DNA of 5,285 nt from Gemmatimonadota bacterium (GCA_003220985.1 QHTY01000231.1:6647-11931), one strand, 5' to 3'; shown: positions 1-5,285, counted from the stretch's first letter. A program made the numbers and translations. The notes: a model not told the origin generated them from the letters alone.

Positions 1-2022
1 ACGTGCCAGGCTGCGAATCCGTACGGCTCCACGAACTGCAATGGACTGTTCAGTTCCGCGGCCATCAGCCGCATGCGCTCCGGGTTGATGGAGGCACTCA
101 CCAAGCTCGACGCACAGATCGACTTTTCACAGTACGTCGATTCCACCACGGGGTTCGTGCCCCTGGTGCTGTTCATGCACGAGGCGATCGGGGGGGAGTG
201 CGGTCCCTCGAATGCCCCGCAGAATCACCTGTGGGCCCATCGCTTTGCGCTGCCGACCTTCACGACTCAGGACGACTGGCCTGGTCACGCCGGTCAGAAG
301 GTCAAGATCAGCGACTATATCCTGCAACCGGCCGTCGGCGGTGCCAGCTCCTGCACGTCTACGGAAATCATGCCGATCGGCACGGTTGCGCACGAAACCG
401 GGCACAGCTTCGGGTTGCCGGATCTGTACGACACCGACAACGTAAGCGAAGGCATCGGCGAGTGGGGGCTCATGAGCTCGGGCAATTTCACCACGCCCCT
501 CAGCCCGTCGCGCATGGAGGCCTGGTCCCTCAACGAGCTCGGCTGGGTCACGATCGTTCCGGTGACGACGAACAACACTTATACGTTCGACGCCGCGCCG
601 CTGTCCGACACCGCGTTTTACGTCAGGGTACAAGGAGCAAATCCACGGGGCGAGTACTTCCTACTGGAGAACCGGCAACGCCAGCAGTCCGATAGCGCGG
701 TCATTCGTTATCACTGCCATCGGGCGGGTGACCCGGTACCCTGCGGCGGCGGATTGCTCATCTGGCACGTCGATTCGGCCCAGATGGCAACGCCCGGCAA
801 CAGCGTGAATACGGGGTCCATTCACGGGCTCGAGTTGATGCAGGCCGACGCGTTCGGCAATCTCGACGCGGCCGCAGCGGGGAATGCATGTCCCGCCACT
901 TCGATGGTTGACGGGTGTTCGAATCGCGGTGACGCCGGCGACCTCTATCCAGGCACCCTCGTCAATACGGCACTGGTCTATCGCACGAATCCGGCCTCGC
1001 TCAAGAACTTCGACGGCTCGTTTGCGGGGGTGGCGATCGATTCGATCCGCCAGCTCGTCACGGACCATACGATGGCGTTCCGGCTCCGGTTCGGCGCGCT
1101 GACGGTCGCGCGCGCGAGCGATACCGGGGCGGTCATCCAATTCGACGCGTCGAACTTCAATGTCTTTCGCGACCTGCTCGAAGCAGGATCCAGCCACACC
1201 ATCGGTTTCAGCGACAACCAAGTCGCCCCGAATGGGCGAACCCGCTGGCATTTTGTGAGCTGGTCGGACGGCTTCGCGATGAGCCATACGATCACGGGTA
1301 GTCTTTCGGGCACCACGTACACGGCGACTGTGCGGCGCGATTTCAAGCTGATCGCTACGTCGATCGGGACTGGGTCGATCACTCCCGATACCGCTGTCAA
1401 CCTGGCCGGCGCCTTCATTCCCGAGAACCGTCCCGTGAAGCTCACGCCGATTCCCTCAGGCAATCAGTTTTGCGGCTGGACCGGTGATTCAACGACGACC
1501 GACTCGGTCATCACGGTCCCGATGCAGCGGCCCTACACCCTCACCGCCAGTTTCGGGACCGGCGCCACCATCACGTCCGGTGGGGCGCGGCCCGCTGGCA
1601 TCATGGGCGCAACGTATGCCGACATGCTGCAGATCAGCGGTGGCGGTGGCGTCACGGTGTGGAGCCTGATCAGCGGCGCACTGCCGCTCGGTGTCACGCT
1701 GAGTACGGCTGGCGTGGTTTCTGGCTTCCCCCGTCAGACCGGCAGCTTCAGCTATACGGCCCGGGTGACGTCATGCGGTACCGTGAGCCGCGCGTTCACG
1801 CTTTCGATCACCGCGCCGACGCTCGCAACGAGCGACGTCGTCGCGGAATTGCTTGGCCCCACGGCGCCGCTCAACGCCGATCAGGTGCGGTATCTCGACT
1901 TCATCGGGAATAACAACGGGAGCTTCGACGTCGGCGACTTCCTGGCATGGTTCAAGGCGACCGGCGCACCGCTGAGCGCGGCCGCGCTGCAGGCGATGCA
2001 ACGGAAGGGAGGCCGGCAATGA
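1..2022 (+). CDS. Secreted M6-family zinc metalloprotease, 5'-partial, with beta-domain repeats and dockerin-like C-terminus
   Basis: The reading frame is open to the first base, so the start and signal peptide lie outside the window; 673 residues remain. Residues 131-141 are HETGHSFGLPD, the HExxHxxGxxD zinc motif of M6 (immune inhibitor A-like) peptidases: His131 and His135 bind zinc, Glu132 is the catalytic base, and Asp141 is the likely third ligand. The catalytic region runs to about residue 365. Two beta-rich repeats follow. The second (448-518), with a Phe-x-Gly-Trp-x-Gly core and a Thr-Ala-Ser-Phe end, resembles the divergent InlB-type bacterial repeat. Residues 523-606 look like a putative Ig domain, with the LPLGVTLS...GVVSGFP core. 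Residues 626-670 carry GNNNGSFDVGDF, a degenerate EF-hand or dockerin-like loop. It is probably exported and calcium-dependent; the substrate is unknown. The ATG of the next gene overlaps its stop codon. Family assignment is firm; the accessory domain names are less so. Confidence 0.93.
   Translation, partial: TCQAANPYGSTNCNGLFSSAAISRMRSGLMEALTKLDAQIDFSQYVDSTTGFVPLVLFMHEAIGGECGPSNAPQNHLWAHRFALPTFTTQDDWPGHAGQKVKISDYILQPAVGGASSCTSTEIMPIGTVAHETGHSFGLPDLYDTDNVSEGIGEWGLMSSGNFTTPLSPSRMEAWSLNELGWVTIVPVTTNNTYTFDAAPLSDTAFYVRVQGANPRGEYFLLENRQRQQSDSAVIRYHCHRAGDPVPCGGGLLIWHVDSAQMATPGNSVNTGSIHGLELMQADAFGNLDAAAAGNACPATSMVDGCSNRGDAGDLYPGTLVNTALVYRTNPASLKNFDGSFAGVAIDSIRQLVTDHTMAFRLRFGALTVARASDTGAVIQFDASNFNVFRDLLEAGSSHTIGFSDNQVAPNGRTRWHFVSWSDGFAMSHTITGSLSGTTYTATVRRDFKLIATSIGTGSITPDTAVNLAGAFIPENRPVKLTPIPSGNQFCGWTGDSTTTDSVITVPMQRPYTLTASFGTGATITSGGARPAGIMGATYADMLQISGGGGVTVWSLISGALPLGVTLSTAGVVSGFPRQTGSFSYTARVTSCGTVSRAFTLSITAPTLATSDVVAELLGPTAPLNADQVRYLDFIGNNNGSFDVGDFLAWFKATGAPLSAAALQAMQRKGGRQ
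2007..2012 (+). promoter_or_regulatory. Shine-Dalgarno site of the lipoprotein gene
   Basis: GGGAGG lies 6 nt upstream of the ATG at 2019, inside the last codons of the protease gene. It decides the lipoprotein start in favour of 2019 over the in-frame ATG at 1947, which would place a charged, non-secretory extension before a clear signal peptide. Confidence 0.75.
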
Positions 2023-2420
2023 AGCGGCTCTTCGGATTTGGGCTGATCGCAGCGCTGCTCGTCACGGGGCTAAGCTGCGGCGATTCAACCGGTCCCTCGG
2101 GTCCGGGTCAACTCAAGGTGCGGCTGACCTCGGCAAACTCCGGTCTCGACTCCGCGATCGTATTCACGATCACCGGCCCAGCAGCGCTGACGAGCGCGAC
2201 GGCGGGCACCGGCTTGCGCGTATTCCAGCAACCGCTCGGCGGCACCTCGACGCGATTTGCGCTCGTGGGGCAACTCACAAACGGCACTACGATCCTCACG
2301 ATCGGGGTGCCGGACATCCGGGCGCTGACTCAGTACAGCGGCACGATTCAGGGCGTGGCGACCCCGAGCTATCAACTGCGGGTGCTGCCGGGTGGTTATG
2401 CGCTCGCGCTGATCCGTTAA
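2019..2420 (+). CDS. Small lipoprotein with a beta-rich, possibly cohesin-like domain
   Basis: The protein has 133 residues. A Lys-Arg n-region and a hydrophobic core (MKRLFGFGLIAALLVTG) lead to Leu-Ser-Cys at residues 18-20, a slightly atypical lipobox, so Cys20 is probably lipidated. A Gly/Ser/Pro-rich linker follows, then about 100 residues of alternating beta pattern. Recognisable stretches are a Phe-Thr-Ile-Thr-Gly-Pro strand near residues 49-54, a Phe-Ala-Leu-Val-Gly strand near 84-88, an Asn-Gly-Thr-Thr-Ile-Leu-Thr strand followed by Val-Pro-Asp near 92-104, and a closing Gly-Tyr-Ala-Leu-Ala-Leu. This order resembles cohesin-type beta-sandwiches, but that is my inference. The ATG overlaps the protease stop codon (ATGA), so the two are co-transcribed and probably translationally coupled. 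Because the protease ends in a dockerin-like segment, a role as its membrane anchor or partner is plausible. Otherwise it would be a hypothetical lipoprotein. Confidence 0.8.
   Translation: MKRLFGFGLIAALLVTGLSCGDSTGPSGPGQLKVRLTSANSGLDSAIVFTITGPAALTSATAGTGLRVFQQPLGGTSTRFALVGQLTNGTTILTIGVPDIRALTQYSGTIQGVATPSYQLRVLPGGYALALIR
2417..2420. other. Palindromic TTAA shared by two convergent stop codons
   Basis: TAA at 2418-2420 ends the lipoprotein gene on the plus strand, and the complement of 2417-2419, also TAA, ends the ModE-like gene on the minus strand. The two coding regions therefore overlap by 4 bp tail to tail, with no intergenic space for terminators. Confidence 0.9.
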
Positions 2421-2779
2421 TCGCCGGCGTGCATCGCCGGCTCTGGGCTCTGCCACAGGCGGCCGAGGTTTTCGTCCAGACGCCGTCGCAGGTTCTGATA
2501 TAGTCCGAGGAGCTGGCGACACTCGTCAGTGAGCGTCGTGGCTCCGCCGCCGGGCCCTCCGGCGCGCGAGACGACCATCGGCCGGCCGAGTGCCTCTTCC
2601 ATCTGCTGAATCATGCTCCAGGCTGTGCGGTAACTGATCCCCGCTTCCGATGCGGCGTCCTTTATCGAGCGCACACGGTCGACGGCCTCGAGCAGCCGAG
2701 CCTCGCGTTCTCCAATGACGGGCACGCCGCGTTTCGTGAGAGCGACGAGCGCGTGTGGGACCAAGTCCGGAAACAGCAT
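2417..2779 (-). CDS. ModE-type winged-helix transcriptional regulator, DNA-binding domain only
   Basis: The protein has 120 residues. Residues 24-92 match the N-terminal LysR-like winged helix of ModE: the SIKDAASEAGISYRTAWSMI helix-turn-helix at 38-57, the wing with GGPGGG at 74-79, and LTDEC followed by LLGLY at 83-94. ModE controls molybdate and tungstate uptake and molybdenum-enzyme genes. Full-length E. coli ModE also carries two Mop-type oxyanion-binding domains, which are absent here; only about 25 residues follow the DNA-binding part. I chose the ATG at 2777-2779 because an AGGAGG sits just upstream. An in-frame ATG at 2825-2827 lies inside the upstream gene and would add a low-complexity N-terminus. 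It lies 8 nt behind the tungstate-binding protein gene, probably in one operon. A role in sensing through a partner, or as a constitutive repressor or activator of the operon, is inference. Family assignment is strong. Confidence 0.9.
   Translation of the reverse strand: MLFPDLVPHALVALTKRGVPVIGEREARLLEAVDRVRSIKDAASEAGISYRTAWSMIQQMEEALGRPMVVSRAGGPGGGATTLTDECRQLLGLYQNLRRRLDENLGRLWQSPEPAMHAGD
2423..2441. terminator. GC-rich hairpin at the convergent gene ends
   Basis: GCCGGCG at 2423-2429 and CGCCGGC at 2435-2441 form a perfect 7-bp inverted repeat around a 5-nt loop (TGCAT), starting 3 nt after the lipoprotein stop codon. It lies within the last codons of the ModE-like gene. Neither strand has a T-tract after it, so a classical intrinsic terminator is not supported. 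A pause site, an mRNA 3' stabiliser, a T-less terminator or simple GC-rich coding coincidence are all possible. Confidence 0.35.
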
Positions 2780-2782
2780 ACC

Positions 2783-2788
2783 ACCTCC
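2783..2788 (-). promoter_or_regulatory. Shine-Dalgarno site of the ModE-like gene, overlapping the tupA stop codon
   Basis: On the minus strand the sequence reads GGTAGGAGGTGGT immediately before ATG. AGGAGG begins within the TAG stop codon of the upstream gene (2788-2790) and lies 3-4 nt before the start. Terminating ribosomes would sit on the initiation site, which favours translational coupling. Confidence 0.75.
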
Positions 2789-3627
2789 TACCTTTCGGCC
2801 GCCGTCGCCGTCCCTGGCACCGTGCATTCACCGGGCGGGGGAGGAGTCGCGAACGCCGGCGAGCCGCTTGGCAGTCGCAGGGCGAGCAGGCGGCTGCGCC
2901 AGTCGCCCAATGCCCAGGTGCTGAATTTCCTGGCGACGGTGTCGCCCGCCGCCGAACGAATCACGTACAGCGTGTACGGATTGACGAGCGCGGTGTCGGC
3001 TGTGAAAAGCACGCGCAGATTGATGCCTTGCAGCCGCGTAAACGTGGGCAAGTCGGCGAGGGCGTACGCGGTGCGCTCGTCGGCAATGCGCACTGTGGCA
3101 GCCTGATCTCCACCGGCTTGCACGTACCAGGTATCGCGCGGGCCCTCCGGCGTTACACCCGCCGCCTTCCACAAAGCTAATTCCTTGACGTGCGTGCCGG
3201 ACGAGTCCGCCCGCGACACGAAGGAAGCGCGCGCCGTCGCGATCCGGCGAAACGCGTCCGCGGCCGTACCGGCGCTCGCCACACGCGCCGGATCGGCCGC
3301 CGGCCCCACGATGACGAACTGGCTCACGACGAACGGGCAGCGCAGCGCCGCTCGCCCGGATTCGACGAGCAGCCGCTCTTCGAGGCTGGGCGCGTGCGTG
3401 ATCACGACGTCGAGGTCACCTGCCGCCGCCGATTGAATGATCGTGCCTGACGCGCCCACGACGAAACGGACCGGCACGGGAGGATGGAACGAATCGATCA
3501 ACGCCAGCGCGCCCGACTGTTCGACCGTCGTCGTCGTGCCGACGCGCAACGGGGCGGCTTGCGTGCCGCGGGTGCACGCCGTTTGCGCGGCGCTCACGAG
3601 AATGAGTGCGAGCGTGCGTCGGGTCAT
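2788..3627 (-). CDS. tupA: TupA-like tungstate (or molybdate) ABC transporter substrate-binding protein
   Basis: The protein has 279 residues, the usual size for this family. The N-terminus (MTRRTLALILVSAAQTAC) is a signal sequence. Cys18 may be lipidated, but the lipobox (Gln-Thr-Ala-Cys) is poor, so type I cleavage near Gln23-Ala24 is possible instead. Family landmarks follow in order: the ligand-loop TTTT plus a Ser-Gly (31-39), GASGTII (58-64), GDLDVVITHAP (70-80), FVIVGPAADP (104-113), FVSRADSSGTH (136-146), LW-x-AAGVTP (152-160), AYALAD (187-192) and NPYTLYVI (216-223). TupA delivers tungstate to the TupB permease and TupC ATPase. Neither is encoded here; the next gene is a ModE-like regulator. 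Some motifs deviate: the usual GxGM loop reads GGDQ (172-175), and DRGTY reads DLPTF (192-196). The ATG at 3625-3627 has a modest AGGGA 5 nt upstream. The family is secure; ligand choice between tungstate, molybdate and another oxyanion is not. Confidence 0.88.
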   Translation of the reverse strand: MTRRTLALILVSAAQTACTRGTQAAPLRVGTTTTVEQSGALALIDSFHPPVPVRFVVGASGTIIQSAAAGDLDVVITHAPSLEERLLVESGRAALRCPFVVSQFVIVGPAADPARVASAGTAADAFRRIATARASFVSRADSSGTHVKELALWKAAGVTPEGPRDTWYVQAGGDQAATVRIADERTAYALADLPTFTRLQGINLRVLFTADTALVNPYTLYVIRSAAGDTVARKFSTWALGDWRSRLLALRLPSGSPAFATPPPPGECTVPGTATAAER

Positions 3628-3720
3628 GGTTTCCCTGTGCGTATTCCCGAGTGGCAGAATCGTTCCAGTGGGTTTTTCGCGTGTGGCGTGCAGGCAACAC
3701 TCTTTCTATTTTCGTTGCTG
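3628..3720. promoter_or_regulatory. Divergent intergenic region between tupA and tRNA-Ala
   Basis: These 93 bp separate two divergent transcription units, so promoters for both should lie here. It is locally richer in A/T than its surroundings, with runs around 3671-3677 and 3701-3713. On the plus strand TATTTT at 3707-3712 is a candidate -10 for the tRNA unit, with only a weak TGGCGT (3684-3689) 17 bp upstream as the -35. I found no convincing promoter pair on the minus strand and no sequence close to the E. coli ModE operator consensus. Confidence 0.35.
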
Positions 3721-3793
3721 GGGGCGGTAGCTCAGCTGGGAGAGCACCTGGTTTGCAACCAGGGGGTCGAGGGTTCGAATCCCTTCCGCTCCA
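3721..3793 (+). tRNA. tRNA-Ala (anticodon UGC)
   Basis: The full cloverleaf can be folded by hand. The acceptor stem GGGGCGG (3721-3727) pairs with CCGCTCC (3786-3792) and includes the G3:U70 wobble that is the identity element of alanine tRNAs. TA is at positions 8-9 and the D stem is GCTC/GAGC. The anticodon stem CCTGG/CCAGG encloses TTTGCAA with TGC at 3754-3756. A 5-nt variable loop follows, then a T stem GAGGG/CCCTT around TTCGAAT. The discriminator is A3793. The CCA end is not encoded (CTC follows), so it must be added by nucleotidyltransferase. It reads GCN alanine codons. Confidence 0.98.
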
Positions 3794-3818
3794 CTCCCGC
3801 CGGTTCCATCTTGTCTCG

Positions 3819-4418
3819 GTGCTCACTGCTCTCCTGATCCCGGCCGTCATCCTGGCGCAGACCCAGGAACCCGCTATCCCGTTACGGATTGCCGCCAGCA
3901 GCCAGGCGTCCGTCGAAGTGCACCTCAACGCGCGTCGCATTGGCAATCGCTGGTTCGAGGAGGACGCCAGTCTCTCGGGCCCTTCGCGGATCGCCATTTC
4001 ATACGGACAGCCGCACGCCCGCGGCCGCAAAGTCGAAGGCGGCCTCATCCCGCTCGACACGGTGTGGCGCTTCGGCGCCAACATGGCGACCACGCTCCAC
4101 TCGGATGTCGACGTCACCCTCGGCGACCTGAAAGTGCCGCGGGGCGATTACTCCCTCTTCGTCCTCTACATGCGCACGGGCTACACACTCATCGTGAACC
4201 GCGGCACAGGACAGTGGGGTACCGACCGCGATCCCCCGAAAGACGTCGGGCGCGTCGCCCTGGCGAGCCGCACGCTGGCCGAGCCGGAGCCGTCGCTGTC
4301 GATTTATCTCGTGCCGGACTCGCCCGATCCCACAACCGGCTACGCCCAGCTGCGGGGCACGCTCCGCATCAAGTGGGGAACAACGGAATTGACGACCACC
4401 TGGCGAGTCGACCAGTGA
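3819..4418 (+). CDS. DUF2911 family exported protein (start uncertain)
   Basis: This is a 199-residue product if translation begins at the GTG at 3819. Residues 60-135 carry the DUF2911 core: SYGQPHARGRKVEGGLIP, VWRFGAN (82-88), a Gly-Asp-Leu-Lys-Val-Pro-Arg-Gly-Asp-Tyr-Ser-Leu-Phe strand pair (102-114) and NRGTGQWGT (127-135). The family's function is not known to me. The N-terminus LTALLIPAVILA followed by Gln-Thr-Gln looks like the core of a signal peptide cleaved after Ala13, which implies export. The start is a problem: GTG 3819 leaves no positively charged n-region and has no Shine-Dalgarno site, and the frame has no ATG between the tRNA and this point. Arg-Arg-Phe-His codons lie just upstream at 3798-3809. 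The stop overlaps the next gene's GTG. It begins only 25 nt after tRNA-Ala, so it is probably read from the tRNA promoter. Confidence 0.8.
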   Translation: MLTALLIPAVILAQTQEPAIPLRIAASSQASVEVHLNARRIGNRWFEEDASLSGPSRIAISYGQPHARGRKVEGGLIPLDTVWRFGANMATTLHSDVDVTLGDLKVPRGDYSLFVLYMRTGYTLIVNRGTGQWGTDRDPPKDVGRVALASRTLAEPEPSLSIYLVPDSPDPTTGYAQLRGTLRIKWGTTELTTTWRVDQ

Positions 4419-4948
4419 CGGACGAGCGGTATCCCATCGGGAAGTTCACGCTCCCCGCCAACAATGCACTCTCGGCCGCCGACCGCGCCGCGTGCATCGA
4501 GCAGATCGCTGTTGCGCCAGCCAATTTTCGGCGTGCCTTTGCCGGACTGAACGACGCGCAGCTCGATACGCCGTACCGGGCCGGCGGGTGGACGGTGCGC
4601 CAGGTCGCCCATCGCGTCCCCGATAGTCATATGAACGCGTACATCCGTTTCAAGCTGGGGCTGACGGAGGATGCGCCGGCGATCAAGACATACGAAGAGA
4701 AGGATTGGGCGAAGACGCCCGAGACGCGCGCGCCCATTGGGATGTCGCTCGATCTGCTGACGGCGCTCCATGTGCGCTGGGTGGCGCTGCTGCGGGGAAT
4801 GCGGCCGGCCGATTTTGCCCGCACGATCAAGCATCCCGAGTGGGGGACGCCGTCGCTCGACACCATCCTCGCGCTCTACGCCTGGCACGGCCGGCATCAC
4901 ACGGCCCACGTCACGGCGCTGCGCGACCGGATGGGCTGGGCCGACTGA
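4415..4948 (+). CDS. YfiT-like DinB-superfamily metal-dependent transferase/hydrolase (putative bacillithiol S-transferase type)
   Basis: The protein has 177 residues, nearly identical in length to B. subtilis YfiT (178). Characteristic segments are RYPIGKF at 5-11, LDTPYRAGGWTVRQVAH at 50-66, DSHMNAYIRFKLGLTEDAP at 70-88, HPEWG at 140-144, and YAWHGRHHTAH at 155-165. His66, His158 and His162 match the spacing of the three histidines that bind metal in YfiT, so the metal site appears intact. The residue after the first histidine is Arg67 where the family usually has His. The superfamily four-helix bundle catalyses thiol transfer or hydrolysis; bacillithiol as the substrate here is not shown. 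The GTG at 4415 was chosen because it starts exactly at the conserved N-terminus and overlaps the preceding TGA (GTGA). A longer frame upstream overlaps the DUF2911 gene and is spurious. It is probably cytoplasmic. Confidence 0.92.
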   Translation: MTDERYPIGKFTLPANNALSAADRAACIEQIAVAPANFRRAFAGLNDAQLDTPYRAGGWTVRQVAHRVPDSHMNAYIRFKLGLTEDAPAIKTYEEKDWAKTPETRAPIGMSLDLLTALHVRWVALLRGMRPADFARTIKHPEWGTPSLDTILALYAWHGRHHTAHVTALRDRMGWAD

Positions 4949-5193
4949 TGGTCGACTTCCCGGGCGACGATCTCGACGCCGAGTTCCCGCTCGGTGACGG
5001 AACCGCCGAGACGGAGGGGGTAGTCACCTGCCCGTACTGTGGTGAGCCGAACGAGATCGGGCTCGATGCCGGCGGCGGGGCGTATCAGGACTACGTCGAA
5101 GACTGCCAGGTCTGTTGCCGGCCCTGGCGCGTGACTGTCGCGTATGACGAAGCGGGCAACGCGAAGATTTCAGCCTCCCCCCTCGACGAGTGA
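4948..5193 (+). CDS. CPXCG motif cysteine-rich small protein
   Basis: The protein has 81 residues. CPYCG at 28-32 and DCQVCCRPW at 52-60 give four or five cysteines in two knuckles (Cys28, Cys31, Cys53, Cys56, Cys57). This is the signature of the CPXCG cysteine-rich family, thought to be a zinc-ribbon-like fold; no function is known to me. The first 25 residues are acidic (Asp/Glu-rich) and vary from the family core. The ATG at 4948 shares its A with the TGA stop of the YfiT-like gene (TGATG), indicating reinitiation or translational coupling; no clear Shine-Dalgarno site precedes it. An in-frame ATG at 4705 would run through the upstream gene and is rejected. It is the last gene of the tRNA-Ala unit in this window. 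Confidence 0.9.
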   Translation: MVDFPGDDLDAEFPLGDGTAETEGVVTCPYCGEPNEIGLDAGGGAYQDYVEDCQVCCRPWRVTVAYDEAGNAKISASPLDE

Positions 5194-5248
5194 ACAGTGT
5201 CGACGTGACCTGCGTCTCATCCTCCTGAGTTACATCCAATGATTCTGC

Positions 5249-5279
5249 TTGCACCGCGCTTGTTCGGTTAAAATATGGC
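5249..5279 (+). promoter_or_regulatory. Possible promoter for a gene beyond the window
   Basis: After a non-coding stretch from 5194, the only AT-rich patch (GGTTAAAATATGG, 5266-5278) follows a TTGCAC (5249-5254) that resembles a -35 box. Spacing is imperfect: TAAAAT (5269-5274) is 14 bp away and TATGGC (5274-5279) is 19 bp away. An ATG lies at 5282-5284, but too little follows to judge it. The rest of 5194-5248 shows no gene, hairpin or repeat that I can support. Confidence 0.3.
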
Positions 5280-5285
5280 ACATGC

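Noticed and set aside
3..695. Plus-strand open frame of 230 codons overlapping the protease
   Set aside because: It has Arg/His/Gly-rich composition without motifs and is out of frame with the HExxH-bearing gene.
127..1463. Long minus-strand open frames opposite the protease (127-633, 661-1287, 978-1463)
   Set aside because: They lie antisense to a well-supported catalytic gene, are Arg-rich and low in complexity, and show no family motifs. This is typical of antisense frames in GC-rich DNA.
3606..3818. Extension of the DUF2911 gene upstream to ATG 3606
   Set aside because: This would translate through the divergent promoter region and the whole tRNA-Ala, which is a complete cloverleaf with G3:U70. 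The DUF2911 homology begins well after the tRNA.
3721..3830. tRNA 3' end as an integration (att) site of a mobile element
   Set aside because: I see no integrase gene, no repeated copy of the tRNA 3' end in the window, and only ordinary chromosomal-type genes downstream.
4064..4414. Long N-terminal extension of the YfiT-like protein
   Set aside because: It overlaps the DUF2911 gene in another frame, and the conserved family N-terminus starts at GTG 4415.
5024..5281. Minus-strand open frame of 85 codons at the right end
   Set aside because: It is antisense to the CPXCG gene and has no recognisable motif or ribosome binding site.
1..5285. CRISPR arrays, IS ends and tandem repeats
   Set aside because: On reading both strands I found no regularly spaced direct repeats, terminal inverted repeats or transposase fragments.

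Overview
The window is GC-rich DNA with densely packed genes, short or absent intergenic gaps and no phage, IS or CRISPR signatures. The small lipoprotein with a Cys-Gly-Asp-Ser-Thr-Gly-Pro segment just after its signal peptide, and the secreted M6 protease ending in a single Gly-Asn-x-Asn-Gly / Asp-Val-Gly-Asp-Phe motif, resemble what is common in Gemmatimonadota. That taxonomic guess is an inference from style, not a computed placement.

Layout. (A) 1-2420, plus strand: the 3' part of a large secreted M6-family zinc metalloprotease, with a catalytic domain, beta-rich repeats, an Ig-like domain and a C-terminal dockerin-like EF-hand segment. It overlaps by 4 nt a small lipoprotein gene with a strong ribosome binding site. 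(B) 2417-3627, minus strand: a two-gene unit, a TupA-like tungstate-binding protein followed by a short ModE-type DNA-binding regulator, converging on unit A. The two facing stop codons share one palindromic TTAA. No tupB or tupC transporter genes are present. (C) 3628-3720: an intergenic region of about 93 bp between the divergent units. (D) 3721-5193, plus strand: tRNA-Ala(UGC), then almost without a gap a DUF2911 protein, a YfiT/DinB-type metal-dependent transferase or hydrolase, and a small CPXCG zinc-ribbon-like protein. The last three coding regions are joined by overlapping stop and start codons. (E) 5194-5285: a non-coding tail with an AT-rich patch that may be a promoter for the next gene.

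How they may work together: in A, the dockerin-like tail of the protease and the lipoprotein, whose beta-rich domain resembles a cohesin fold in motif order, could form a surface-anchoring pair. This is the most interesting hypothesis in the window. B looks like oxyanion (tungstate/molybdate) capture coupled to a regulator that lacks its own ligand-binding domain. D looks like a translationally coupled operon placed directly behind a tRNA gene, so its mRNA may be released by tRNA 3' processing. The start of its first protein is hard to place.
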